A DNA stretch of 64,000 bases. Source: CAIKMD01 sp035552195. GTDB taxonomy: Bacteria > Pseudomonadota > Alphaproteobacteria > ATCC43930 > CGMCC-115725. The notes under the pieces were generated by a model. The model searched no databases, was not told where the DNA came from, and worked only from the letters and a program-made list of their open reading frames with translations. Shown one piece after another: positions 54,404 through 62,685 of this stretch. Location: NCBI GenBank assembly GCA_035552195.1, contig DASZLU010000108.1, positions 1 to 64,000 of the forward strand. Direction: 5' to 3'. The first letter of the stretch is position 1. Each line of letters opens with the position of its first letter. Made by a program: the position numbers and the translations under genes.

Positions 54404-55687
54404 TTATGAGCGGGCGCCGCCCGCTGCCGCTTGGCCGACGACCGCGCCCTTCATGCGGATCGGTGGGGGCGCAGGGTTGGTCGCCGCGAGCAGCCGGTCG
54501 ATATGCCGGCCCTGGAACAGATGGACGCCGCTTTCGTGGCCGAAACGCACGGCATCGGCATGGTCGCACCGCGCGATGATAACGCGCGACCGGCCGACAC
54601 GTTCGATCGCCGCCTTCACTTCGGCCGCGCGCTCGGGTCGCGCCGGATCGCCGAGGTCGGACGACCAGAACACTTTGACGAGGTCGATGCCGAGACGCTC
54701 GCGATCGATATAAGGCAGCGTCAACGCCGTTACGCCGTCGAGGCAGATGCGATAGCCGCGCTCGCGCACGTAATCGCGCGCGAAGATGTAGGCGCCGATG
54801 TCGTTGAAGATGTCGACCTTCTCGACCTCGATCACGATGCTGCCGCGCGTGCCCGACCGTAGGCCTTGATCGAAGGCCTGGAACTCCGGCGACAGCAAGG
54901 TCGAGATATTGAGGTTGAGACTGTAGGAATGCGCGAGCGCGCTGTCGTCGCCGCGGCGAAGCATCGTCAGCACGCGGCGGTCGAGCGTCTCCGTCAGATA
55001 CTGGAACAGCCAGCGGTCGGACGCGATGTCGCGCTTCGGCATGACCGCATCGCGCAGATCGGGAATCGAGACATAGACTTCGCGATAGATCGCTTTCGGC
55101 GCCTCGTTCGGAATGATCGCGCATACCGATTGGCGGCGAATCACATTGGAAAGGTCGGCGCGCTCGAGGATCTTGACGAGCTCGGCGAGCGAGGAAGGAT
55201 CCATCGGCTGGCGCGCGCTCTGCGACGGGTCGCCGGCGATCGCTGCGAGCCGCTTCTGGCGGCGCTGTTCTTCGAGATAGAGATTCTGGACGAATCCGGC
55301 GAATTTCACATATTCGCGCGCGAGATCGTACCAGGTCGAGAAGCCGTCGGATTGGATATCGTCGATTGCCGCCGCGAGCGGATCGTCGCCGAACAGGTAG
55401 CGCACCTTGTTGACGGCGTTGTCGACCGACCCGACATCCGCATCCTTGCAGATGAAGACGATGTCGCCCTGCGCGAGCTGAAATATCTGACCTTCGAAAT
55501 GGCGGACGAGGCTTTCGAAAGTATTCGCGGCAATGCGGATCTGTTGCACACGGCGGTTGTCGGGACGCAGACGCGAAAGATTGAGCACCACCGCGCGCCA
55601 CCCGAAGGGATGCTTCTGGAGGCGTTCGGTGAAATCGTGGAGAAGATGCTCCACATTCGCAGTTTTATCGGTCGCTGCCTGTGCCAT
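54404..55687 (-). CDS. Degenerate EAL-domain protein
   Basis: 427 residues. The C-terminal half (about 185-400) aligns by eye with EAL phosphodiesterase domains: LNLNISTLLSPEFQAFDQGL, SIVIEVEKVD, RGYRICLDGVTALTLPYID. The EAL signature itself is missing, the LDDFGTG motif has become LDGVTAL, and the metal-binding DxLKID is replaced by DLVKVFW. Cyclic di-GMP hydrolysis is therefore unlikely, and it may be a binding or scaffold protein. The N-terminal 180 residues include a GGDEF-like or PAS-like alpha/beta segment that I cannot assign. Upstream DNA holds a GTTAAC cluster. Confidence 0.72.
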   Translation of the reverse strand: MAQAATDKTANVEHLLHDFTERLQKHPFGWRAVVLNLSRLRPDNRRVQQIRIAANTFESLVRHFEGQIFQLAQGDIVFICKDADVGSVDNAVNKVRYLFGDDPLAAAIDDIQSDGFSTWYDLAREYVKFAGFVQNLYLEEQRRQKRLAAIAGDPSQSARQPMDPSSLAELVKILERADLSNVIRRQSVCAIIPNEAPKAIYREVYVSIPDLRDAVMPKRDIASDRWLFQYLTETLDRRVLTMLRRGDDSALAHSYSLNLNISTLLSPEFQAFDQGLRSGTRGSIVIEVEKVDIFNDIGAYIFARDYVRERGYRICLDGVTALTLPYIDRERLGIDLVKVFWSSDLGDPARPERAAEVKAAIERVGRSRVIIARCDHADAVRFGHESGVHLFQGRHIDRLLAATNPAPPPIRMKGAVVGQAAAGGARS

Positions 55688-55813
55688 TCTACCTGGTCGC
55701 GTGCCGCCGCGCGGCTGATTTCTTCAGGCAGAGGCTAACCGATGAGCTTTTGCGAAAGGTAAATGACAATTACCCGGCAACCGCGGATATGCGCGGAGAC
55801 CGCAAGAAAAGGC

Positions 55814-55835
55814 GTTAACGTTAATATGCGTTAAC
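55814..55835 (-). promoter_or_regulatory. GTTAA cluster upstream of the EAL-like gene
   Basis: GTTAAC, GTTAAT and GTTAAC occur at 55814, 55820 and 55830. TTAA pairs are separated by six or twelve bases, not the seven of CtrA boxes, so CtrA binding is only possible. The cluster overlaps the end of regA and lies about 130 bases before the EAL-like start. Confidence 0.3.
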
Positions 55836-56427
55836 TGCGCGGTGCGTGTTTACCTAGTATTCGTTGCAAAGTCCGACGATGCATTTTGAGCCGTCGCGCG
55901 GTTTCCGAAACGTTCCGGTCGCATTGCTCGAAGACGCGCTGAATATGTTCCCAGCGCACGCGATCGGCCGACATCGGATCTTCGGGCGGCGGCGGCAAAG
56001 CGGCATCGGTCGCGAGCAATGCCCGCTCCACCGCGTCGGCATCGACCGGCTTCGGCAGGTAATCGATCGCCCCGGCCTTCACCGCCGCGACCGCCGTCGC
56101 GATATTGCCGTAGCCCGTCAGCATGACGATCCGCGCCGCCGGCCGCGAATCCCGGATCACCTTAACGACATCGAGCCCGCTGCCGTCGCCCAAGCGCAAA
56201 TCGACCACGGCGAAAGCCGGCGCCCGCTCGCTCGCCAGCCGCGTTCCCGCAGCCACGCTCTCAGCCGTCTGCACCACGAAGCCTCGCCGTTCCATCGCCC
56301 GCGCCAGCCGCTGGCAGAGCGGCTCGTCGTCATCGACGATCAGCAGGGTGCGCTCGCTCTCGGGCTGCCCCGCAAGCGCGCCGGCCGCGTCGATATCGGA
56401 ACTCGATCGATCTTGCTCGTCACTCAT
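55831..56427 (-). CDS. regA: Redox response regulator RegA/ActR/PrrA
   Basis: 198 residues. The receiver (about 27-140) has DDD, phosphoacceptor Asp76 (VVDLRLGDGSGL) and Lys126 (LPKPVD). A Pro-rich hinge (LPPPPED) and a Fis-type helix-turn-helix follow (NVSETARRLKMHRRTLQRIL), the hallmark of the RegA family. It is a global activator and repressor of respiration, fixation and electron-transfer genes in response to quinone redox state. The ATG at 56427 overlaps the regB stop. Confidence 0.93.
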   Translation of the reverse strand: MSDEQDRSSSDIDAAGALAGQPESERTLLIVDDDEPLCQRLARAMERRGFVVQTAESVAAGTRLASERAPAFAVVDLRLGDGSGLDVVKVIRDSRPAARIVMLTGYGNIATAVAAVKAGAIDYLPKPVDADAVERALLATDAALPPPPEDPMSADRVRWEHIQRVFEQCDRNVSETARRLKMHRRTLQRILGKHAPRS

Positions 56428-57788
56428 TCGCCTGCCTCGCGCAAAAAGAGGGCCGGATCGTTCGCATCGAGCCGATGGCGCCGCCATTCGATACCGATAT
56501 GCGCGCCGCCATCCGACAGATTGTCGAAGGTCAGTTGTGCGCCGGTCCGCTCTAGCAGCGTTTGCGCGATGAAGATGCCGAGACCCATGTGTTGTGCTCC
56601 AACCTGGGCGGGATAAGGCGTGCCGATCTGGCGCGCCGAAATATAAGGCTCGCCAATGCGGGCGAGCACGCTTTGCGAAAAGCCCGGCCCATCGTCGGCG
56701 ATGTCGACCGAGACTTTATCGGCGTTCCAGCTCGTCGTCACTTCGACCTCTTGCTGGGCGAAGTGGATCGCGTTCTGGATGAGATTGCCGATGCCGTGAA
56801 TGATCTCGGGACTGCGCCGTACCTGCGGCTCCGCGATCGGCTTGCCATCGGAACCGCGGCTCGCCTCGACCGCGTACTGCACGACAATCTCGGGGCTAAG
56901 ATGGGGTTCCCCCGCGGCCTCGACCAGCGCCGACACGGGCAAGCGCTCGTAAGGCGAGGCAGTCTCCGCATCGCGATGATGGGCGAGATCGGCAAGGATG
57001 GTGCGACAGCGCTCGCTTTGGCTCAGCAACAGTTCTGCATCGGCGGCATGCGGTGAGCCTGCCGGTAGATCGTGCACCAATTCCTTGGCGATGACGGCGA
57101 TGGTCGCGAGCGGCGAACCGAGCTGGTGCGCCGCCGCCGCCGCGATGCCGCCGACGGCCGAAACACGCTGCTCGCGCGACAGGGCAAGTTGGGTCGCGGC
57201 ATAGGCATCGCGCATCTTGCGCGCCTCGAGCGCGACCGACCACGCATAGCCCGAGATGAACAGCGTCGAGCACACCAACGCCGTCCAAAAGCCGAGGACA
57301 TAGATCGGCGCCGGCTCGAACGGCAGCAGCGCCCGTTGCGGCAGCGGCAGATGCCAGACCGCGAGCGCGCTGATGGCGACAACGGTCAGCGCCGAAAGGC
57401 CGATCACCGACGACCGCGACAGGATGGTTGCCGAGACGATCACCGGCGCCAGCATCAAGATCGCGAAGGGATTTTCGAGTCCGCCGGTGAGAAAAAGCAG
57501 GATGCCGAGCTGCAGCGTGTCATAGGCGAGATAGGCCGCCGCCTCGCGATCGCCCAAGCGCGCGCTCGGCAGGCGGCGGCGCGAGGCGAGGATGTTGAGC
57601 ACCGCCGAGGCGGCAATCACCACCAGCGTGCTGGTCAGCGGCAGCTTGAAGTCGAAGCCGAAATGGACGACGAGTACCGTCGCCGCCTGGCCGAGAACGG
57701 CGATCCAGCGGATCAGAACCAGCCGGCGCAGGCTGACCGAAACGTCGGTCGGCGGCGGCGTATGCGTCGTATCGTTCGCGAGACTCAT
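56424..57788 (-). CDS. regB: Redox sensor histidine kinase RegB/ActS/PrrB
   Basis: 454 residues with six N-terminal helices (about 20-185). The quinone-binding motif GGLENPF is at 102-108, the phosphorylated His221 lies in AAAAHQLGSPLAT, and the redox-active cysteine of the family corresponds to Cys261 (SERCRTIL). HATPase_c motifs are NLIQNAIHFA, DDGPGF and GLGIFIAQTLL. It senses ubiquinone pool and thiol redox state. Start at 57788 preferred over a longer frame from 57827. Unlike many relatives, no senC or hvrA gene adjoins it. Confidence 0.93.
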   Translation of the reverse strand: MSLANDTTHTPPPTDVSVSLRRLVLIRWIAVLGQAATVLVVHFGFDFKLPLTSTLVVIAASAVLNILASRRRLPSARLGDREAAAYLAYDTLQLGILLFLTGGLENPFAILMLAPVIVSATILSRSSVIGLSALTVVAISALAVWHLPLPQRALLPFEPAPIYVLGFWTALVCSTLFISGYAWSVALEARKMRDAYAATQLALSREQRVSAVGGIAAAAAHQLGSPLATIAVIAKELVHDLPAGSPHAADAELLLSQSERCRTILADLAHHRDAETASPYERLPVSALVEAAGEPHLSPEIVVQYAVEASRGSDGKPIAEPQVRRSPEIIHGIGNLIQNAIHFAQQEVEVTTSWNADKVSVDIADDGPGFSQSVLARIGEPYISARQIGTPYPAQVGAQHMGLGIFIAQTLLERTGAQLTFDNLSDGGAHIGIEWRRHRLDANDPALFLREAGE

Positions 57789-57866
57789 GGATGTATCCCG
57801 CCCGGCGCGGGGCCGGGCGTCAGTCACGATGATAGCGTATTTGCGGTGCCGTGCGGACAGCGCCGC

Positions 57867-58370
57867 TTACGGCAGCTTCCAACTCGAATAGCGCAGCTTG
57901 TCGATATCGACCGCCGTGCCATGGCCGCGCGGCGGGCCTTTCGGGAATTTATCGGCCCCGGCAACGCCGCGCTCGCAATAGAGTTCGATCATGTTGCCGG
58001 ACGGATCGCGGAAGAACATCAGCGCCTCGACGCCGCTGCGCGTCCAGAGATTGGAGACCGGGATGCCGCAGCGCGCCAGCCATTCGCGCATTTGCATCAG
58101 CTCGTCCGGTCCGCAGAAGAATGCGAAATGCGGATATTCGTTGGACGGCTCGATAAAGGTGCAGCCCTCTGTGCCGATACCGACATCGACGCCGCCAAGC
58201 CGGAAGGAGGCGAAAGTGGGCGTGTCGACATGGATCTCGCCGCCGAGCACCTTGCCGTAGAACAGCTTGCCTTCTTCGAGATCGCGGCACGGCATACTGA
58301 CATGCGCGAAGGTCAGCGCCTTGGGCGGGCCGCTCACGGTTCTTTCGCGCTCTTGCGTGGCAATCGTCAT
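57867..58370 (-). CDS. VOC (glyoxalase/dioxygenase fold) protein
   Basis: 167 residues with two beta-alpha-beta-beta-beta modules. Candidate metal ligands are His23 in TFAHVSMPCRDL, His in NEYPHFAFF and Glu in NMIELYCER. The fold serves glyoxalases, extradiol dioxygenases and resistance proteins; RDPSGNMIELY is the common C-terminal mark. Divergent functions make a substrate call unsafe. It lies 58 bases downstream of the cupin gene stop. Confidence 0.82.
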   Translation of the reverse strand: MTIATQERERTVSGPPKALTFAHVSMPCRDLEEGKLFYGKVLGGEIHVDTPTFASFRLGGVDVGIGTEGCTFIEPSNEYPHFAFFCGPDELMQMREWLARCGIPVSNLWTRSGVEALMFFRDPSGNMIELYCERGVAGADKFPKGPPRGHGTAVDIDKLRYSSWKLP

Positions 58371-58427
58371 CCTGTGTCTCCTTCCAGAACGCGATGATGC
58401 GGGCGTGATCCAGCCGAGTCAACGTGG

Positions 58428-58835
58428 CTAGCGATTGATCTGATTACCCTTTCCGGCCTCGTTCTGATCGATGACGAGGAGCCGCGTCGGCTCGGTCGTG
58501 GTGCCGTGATGAAAGACGCCGATCTGCTCGACGATAAATTCGCCGGCGCGATAGGTTTGCCGGGCCCCGGCGTCGCTCTCGACCGTCACCGCGCCGCTCA
58601 TGACGTAGCCGTAACGGGGATAAGGATGCTCGTGCCAACCGGTATCGATCCCGGCCGGCAGATCGACGATGAACGCCGCCACCTCGGTGTCGCCGGTCGG
58701 AAAGACGATCTTCTGCCCGCCGGCCGTGGCAGTCGTCTTGAGAATGGTCGTCGCGACGATCTTTTCCTGCGTGCTAGCCGACAGCGTCGCCGCGACGAGA
58801 AGGCAGCCGGCGAGACAAAACGACCTCACCTTCAT
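58428..58835 (-). CDS. Secreted cupin-domain protein
   Basis: 135 residues with a signal peptide (LAGCLLVAATLSASTQ). The cupin barrel has motif 1 as GWHEHPYPRYGYVMSGAVTV, giving His-x-His and further ligands, and motif 2 around QIGVFHHGTT. A metal-binding periplasmic protein is likely; enzymatic role unknown. The ATG overlaps the cobT stop (ATGA), so it is translated from the same message. Confidence 0.8.
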   Translation of the reverse strand: MKVRSFCLAGCLLVAATLSASTQEKIVATTILKTTATAGGQKIVFPTGDTEVAAFIVDLPAGIDTGWHEHPYPRYGYVMSGAVTVESDAGARQTYRAGEFIVEQIGVFHHGTTTEPTRLLVIDQNEAGKGNQINR

Positions 58836-59857
58836 TCCTTTCCGCTCACCCCAGCCTCGGCGAAGGTCGCCATGCCGGTGTGACAATCCAAAGCCGCTTT
58901 GACGATCGCGATGGCCAAAGTCGCGCCTGACCCCTCGCCGAGCCGCATGCCGAGATCGAGCAGCGGCTTCTTATCGAGCTTCTCAAGCAAGAGCCGATGC
59001 CCCGGCTCGGCCGAGCAATGCGCGACGAGGCAATGATCGAGCGCATTGGCACTGATCGAGGCGAGACAGGCAGCCGCCGCCGAGCACGCGTAGCCGTCGA
59101 TCAACACCGGCACACGGGCCATGCGCGCCGCCATGATCGCGCCGCCCGTCGCCGCGAGTTCGCGACCGCCGAGACGGCGCAGCAGATCAAACCCATCTTT
59201 CGCCGCCGCTTTGTGGCGCGCCACGCCTTCCTCGACGATCGCGATTTTGCGTTCGAGCACCGCGCCGGCAACGCCTGTCCCGGGGCCGACCCATTGTGCT
59301 GCACCGCCGCCATAAAGCGCCGCCGCCAGCGCTGCCGCCGATGTCGTGTTGGCGATGCCCATCTCGCCGACCGCCAGCAGATCGATGCCGGGCTCGACTG
59401 CCATCATGCCGTAGGCCAGCGCCATGGCGCATTCTTCCTCACTCATCGCGGGCTCTTGCGTGAAATCGGCCGTCGGCTCTTCGAGCGCCATCTCATAAAC
59501 GCGGAGATCGGCATCGACTGCGCGGCACAGCTGATTCACCGCCGCGCCGCCATCAACGAAATTTTTCACCATCTGCGCCGTCACCGCCGCCGGATAGGCC
59601 GAGACGCCGCGCCCGGCAACGCCGTGATTGCCGGCGAAAACCGCCGTGCGGGGATGAACGCAGCTCGGCGGGTGCTTGCCTTGCCAGGTCGCCATCCATT
59701 GCGTGATCTCCTCCAGTCGGCCGAGCGCGCCCGCCGGTTTGGTGAGTTGCGCCTCGCGCGCGACCGTTTCCTGCGCCGCATCCCGATCCGGGCCGGGGAA
59801 TTGCGCGACGATCGCGCGCATTTCGTCGAGCGTGGCCGGCACGCCTCTTTCCGCCAT
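58832..59857 (-). CDS. cobT: Nicotinate-nucleotide-dimethylbenzimidazole phosphoribosyltransferase
   Basis: 341 residues of CobT, which makes alpha-ribazole phosphate for the lower ligand of cobalamin. Marks include VFAGNHGVAGRGVSAYP, GEMGIANTTSAAAL and the catalytic-glutamate region near EPGHRLLLEKL. The ATG at 59857 fits the family length better than the frame start at 59890. Divergent from cobS with 71 bases between, it is followed by a coupled cupin gene. Confidence 0.94.
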   Translation of the reverse strand: MAERGVPATLDEMRAIVAQFPGPDRDAAQETVAREAQLTKPAGALGRLEEITQWMATWQGKHPPSCVHPRTAVFAGNHGVAGRGVSAYPAAVTAQMVKNFVDGGAAVNQLCRAVDADLRVYEMALEEPTADFTQEPAMSEEECAMALAYGMMAVEPGIDLLAVGEMGIANTTSAAALAAALYGGGAAQWVGPGTGVAGAVLERKIAIVEEGVARHKAAAKDGFDLLRRLGGRELAATGGAIMAARMARVPVLIDGYACSAAAACLASISANALDHCLVAHCSAEPGHRLLLEKLDKKPLLDLGMRLGEGSGATLAIAIVKAALDCHTGMATFAEAGVSGKE

Positions 59858-59876
59858 GGTTTGATGTCTCCTCGTA

Positions 59877-59904
59877 CAATTGACCGCCAAGCTAGCGGGA
59901 ATTG
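59877..59904. promoter_or_regulatory. Dyad in the cobT-cobS divergent promoter
   Basis: CAATT-GA-CCGC, seven bases, then GCGG-G-AATTG: an imperfect inverted repeat centred between the two start codons. It could be a shared operator. The gap is too short for a cobalamin riboswitch. Confidence 0.35.
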
Positions 59905-59928
59905 GGCGCCTGGGATAAGACTCTTTCC

Positions 59929-60696
59929 ATGGGCGCCTTCCGCGACTCTTGGCGCGACGAGTTTCTTGCCGCGCTCACTTTCCTGACGCGTCTGCCGCTC
60001 GGCGGCACGCGCGCGAATGCACCGCTGCCGAGCTTGGCGGATACGGCCTGGGCCTTTCCGCTCGTCGGCTTGGTGATCGGCGCGATCGGCGGCGTCGCTT
60101 ATGCCATCGCTTTCGCCATCGGCCTGCCCCCGCTGGCCGCGGCGCTGATCGCTGTGGCAGCAACGGCGCTCGTCAGCGGCGCCCTGCACGAAGACGGCCT
60201 GGCCGATACCGTCGACGGGTTCGGCGGGGGCGCGACCCGCGAGGGTAAGCTCGAGATCATGCGCGACAGCCGCATCGGCACGTTTGGCGTCATCGCGCTC
60301 GTCGTCAGCATCGGGCTACGGACCGTTGCCATCGCCAATACCGGCACGGGGTGGCATGCGTTCCTCGCACTAATCGCGGCGCACGCGCTGGCGCGCGGCG
60401 TCCTTCCGGCGGCGCTGCACAAACTCGACCCAGCGCGCGCCGACGGACTCGGCGCCGGAGCCGGGCGGCCGGAACAGAATCAGACGCTCATCGCCCTCGC
60501 GCTCGCACTGGTCATAGGCGTTATCGCGCTCGGCTTTCGCGGCGGTCTCAGCGCGGCCACCGTTGCGGCGCTTGTTGCGACGGCGATCGGCTGGCTGGCG
60601 CAGCATCAGATCGGCGGCCAGACCGGCGATGTGCTGGGCGCGATCGAGCAGGGCGCCGAGACCGCGGCGCTGCTCGCGGCATCAGTGTGGATATGA
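59929..60696 (+). CDS. cobS: Adenosylcobinamide-GDP ribazoletransferase
   Basis: 255-residue membrane enzyme (cobalamin synthase) joining alpha-ribazole to adenosylcobinamide-GDP. The Asp-rich HEDGLADTVDGFGGG motif and MRDSRIGTFGVIAL are diagnostic; several helices follow. The ATG at 59929 is used in place of the TTG at 59902. Its TGA overlaps an ATG (ATGA), which begins a chain of two minicistrons leading to the phosphatase gene. Confidence 0.93.
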   Translation: MGAFRDSWRDEFLAALTFLTRLPLGGTRANAPLPSLADTAWAFPLVGLVIGAIGGVAYAIAFAIGLPPLAAALIAVAATALVSGALHEDGLADTVDGFGGGATREGKLEIMRDSRIGTFGVIALVVSIGLRTVAIANTGTGWHAFLALIAAHALARGVLPAALHKLDPARADGLGAGAGRPEQNQTLIALALALVIGVIALGFRGGLSAATVAALVATAIGWLAQHQIGGQTGDVLGAIEQGAETAALLAASVWI

Positions 60697-60723
60697 GCAA
60701 GCCCGCGTGAGCAAGCCCACATG
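60693..60723 (+). repeat. Triplicated start region forming two coupled minicistrons
   Basis: Units start at 60693 (ATGAGCAAGCCCGC), 60707 (GTGAGCAAGCCCAC) and 60721 (ATGAGCAAG...), exactly 14 bases apart. The first two each encode a five-codon frame, MSKPA and MSKPT, ended by TGA. Every stop overlaps the next start as ATGA or GTGA, from the cobS stop through to the phosphatase ATG. Confidence 0.85.
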
Positions 60724-61365
60724 AGCAAGAAGGACACCACACGCTGGTGGTGGGTGCGGCACGCGCCGGTCACGGTCAACAATGGCTGCTGTTACGGCCA
60801 GACCGACTTCCCCTGCGATGTCGCCGACACGGCACGCTTCACCCGCCTCGCCAATCGGCTGCCGAAAGAGGCGGTGTGGGTGGCAACGCCGTTGAAGCGC
60901 ACGCATATGACGGCAGCGGCGCTGGTCGCGGCTGGGCTGATCGGGCCGCGCGACATTCCCGGCCCCAACATCGTGATCGAGCCCGATCTCATCGAGCAGC
61001 ATTTCGGCGATTGGCAGGGTATGCGCTACGACGAGCTGATGGCGCGGCGGGGCGATGAATGGCATCGCTTCTGGCTGGCGCCGGCGCATGAGATCCCGCC
61101 CGGCGGCGAAAGCTTCGCTGCCCTGTCGCAACGGGTTCATACCGCGATCTTGCGGCTGAGCGATGCTTATCGCGGCCGCGATATCCTGGCCGTGACGCAT
61201 GGCGGCACGATCCGCGCCGCGCTGGCGCTGGCGCTCAACCTTGCGCCGGAGATATCATTGTCTTTCAGCATCGACAATCTGTCGCTGACGCGGATAGATC
61301 ATATCCTGGGACCGGGCGGCAGCCGGCTTTGGCGGGTCGGTACGGTCAATCAGCCGCCGCTTTAA
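60721..61365 (+). CDS. cobC: Histidine phosphatase, probable alpha-ribazole phosphatase
   Basis: 214 residues of the phosphoglycerate mutase-like family. The catalytic motif is WVRHAPV (RHA in place of RHG), with Arg in PLKRTHMTA, Glu in IEQHFGDWQG and the second His in LAVTHGGTIRAAL. CobC removes the phosphate from alpha-ribazole 5'-phosphate or cobalamin phosphate, and the position between cobS and cobU supports that role, although sequence alone cannot prove it. Translation is probably coupled to cobS through the triplicated minicistron region. Confidence 0.82.
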   Translation: MSKKDTTRWWWVRHAPVTVNNGCCYGQTDFPCDVADTARFTRLANRLPKEAVWVATPLKRTHMTAAALVAAGLIGPRDIPGPNIVIEPDLIEQHFGDWQGMRYDELMARRGDEWHRFWLAPAHEIPPGGESFAALSQRVHTAILRLSDAYRGRDILAVTHGGTIRAALALALNLAPEISLSFSIDNLSLTRIDHILGPGGSRLWRVGTVNQPPL

Positions 61366-61401
61366 AGCGAGAGTGCGTGGAACGGAGGAGGAGACAAGAA
61401 G

Positions 61402-62661
61402 ATGACCACACCGCATCCGCAGCCGATTATCGAGCATGTCGGCGAGCCGCATTGCCGCCGCTTCAGCGAGCAGCGCTGGAGCATCGACAACATCATCCAG
61501 GCGAACGGCATCGATTGGGATCAGGCGCGCTCGTTCTATCTGCAAGCGCCCTGCGGCATCGAATCGCTCGCTGATTTCGCCGCCATCCGCCAGCGCGTGA
61601 AGAAGATGGCCGATATCGGCCCGGCTTTCGAAGCGACCGCGCGCCGCCGCGAGCAGCGCGCGCGCCTCGCCGAGGAAGCCGACGAGATGATCACCGCGCG
61701 CGACAATTACTTCATGGCGGCGGTGCATTGGGGCGCCTCGCAATGGACCTTCGACGAGAACAACGAGCAGAACATCTTCCTCAACCAGAAGAAACGCGCC
61801 TGCTACGCCAATTACGCGCGGCTTGCCGATCACCGCGTCGAGCCGGTGTGGATTCCGTTCAAGGACAGGGCGTTGCCGGCCTGGTACCACCTGCCGCCCG
61901 ACTACGTCGACGGCCAGAAAGCGCCGGCGGTCGTCTCGATCCCGGGCATGGACAGCTTCAAGGAATGCGCCGTCTCGCTCTACGGCGATCGTTGGCTCAA
62001 TCGCGGCATCGCGGTGCTCGCGGTCGACGGGCCGGGACAATATGAGTCGCCGCTGCTCGGCATTCGCGTCAGCATGGAGAACTGGGTCGCCGCCGCGCCG
62101 GCGCTCTACAACTGGCTCGGGGCGCGGCCCGAGATCGACGCCGACAAGATCGGCGTCGTCGGCGCGAGCTTCGGCTCGTTCTTCGGCACCATCGTCGCCG
62201 CCAACGAGCCGCGTTTCCGTGCCGCCGCCGTCTCGGCGACGTGTCTCGAGCCCGGCTGTCACACGATCTTCGAAGAGGCCTCGCCAACCTTCAAGAAGCG
62301 TTTCATGTGGATGGCCGGCTATACCGACGAGACCAAGTTCGACGAATTCGTGAAGACGCTGACGTGGGAAGGCCATGTCGAGCGCATCAAATGCGCCTAT
62401 CTCTGCATGGCCGGCGAGGCCGAAGAACTATCGCCGCTCAAATACACCGAGAAGCTCTTCGCGCAACTGAAAGCGCCGAAGCGTCTCGTGGTTTATCAGG
62501 ATGCGCGCCACGGTTTGAGTGGCGTGCCCTCCGTGGCGCTGGGCCCGAGCCCGCCGGTGCTGGCCGCCGATTGGATGATGGCGCGGCTCGCCGGCAAGCC
62601 TTTCCCGAGCGAGCGCTGGTACGTGACCGGCGCCGGCCAGGTGAACAAGACCGCGTATTGA
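61402..62661 (+). CDS. Alpha/beta hydrolase (FrsA/pseudooxynicotine hydrolase-like)
   Basis: 419 residues. A helical N-terminal region (about 1-150) precedes an alpha/beta hydrolase domain. The nucleophile elbow is GASFGS with Ser256, and the late His lies in DARHGLSG; the acid is likely in MAGEAEELSP. The size and cap resemble 2,6-dihydroxypseudooxynicotine hydrolase-type C-C or ester hydrolases. GGAGGAGG lies before the ATG. It sits inside the cob cluster without an evident cobalamin role. Confidence 0.8.
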   Translation: MTTPHPQPIIEHVGEPHCRRFSEQRWSIDNIIQANGIDWDQARSFYLQAPCGIESLADFAAIRQRVKKMADIGPAFEATARRREQRARLAEEADEMITARDNYFMAAVHWGASQWTFDENNEQNIFLNQKKRACYANYARLADHRVEPVWIPFKDRALPAWYHLPPDYVDGQKAPAVVSIPGMDSFKECAVSLYGDRWLNRGIAVLAVDGPGQYESPLLGIRVSMENWVAAAPALYNWLGARPEIDADKIGVVGASFGSFFGTIVAANEPRFRAAAVSATCLEPGCHTIFEEASPTFKKRFMWMAGYTDETKFDEFVKTLTWEGHVERIKCAYLCMAGEAEELSPLKYTEKLFAQLKAPKRLVVYQDARHGLSGVPSVALGPSPPVLAADWMMARLAGKPFPSERWYVTGAGQVNKTAY

Positions 62662-62685
62662 TGAGAAGGGGGTGTGCTCGGCGCT

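Noticed and set aside
55814..55835. Full CtrA box upstream of the EAL-like gene
   Set aside because: TTAA spacings are six and twelve bases, not seven; kept only as a low-confidence cluster.
57072..58397. 441-residue plus-strand frame over regB and the VOC gene
   Set aside because: Spans two clear minus-strand genes and has no protein-like features.
59858..59928. Cobalamin riboswitch between cobT and cobS
   Set aside because: Only 71 bases are available and no B12-box-like core is visible.
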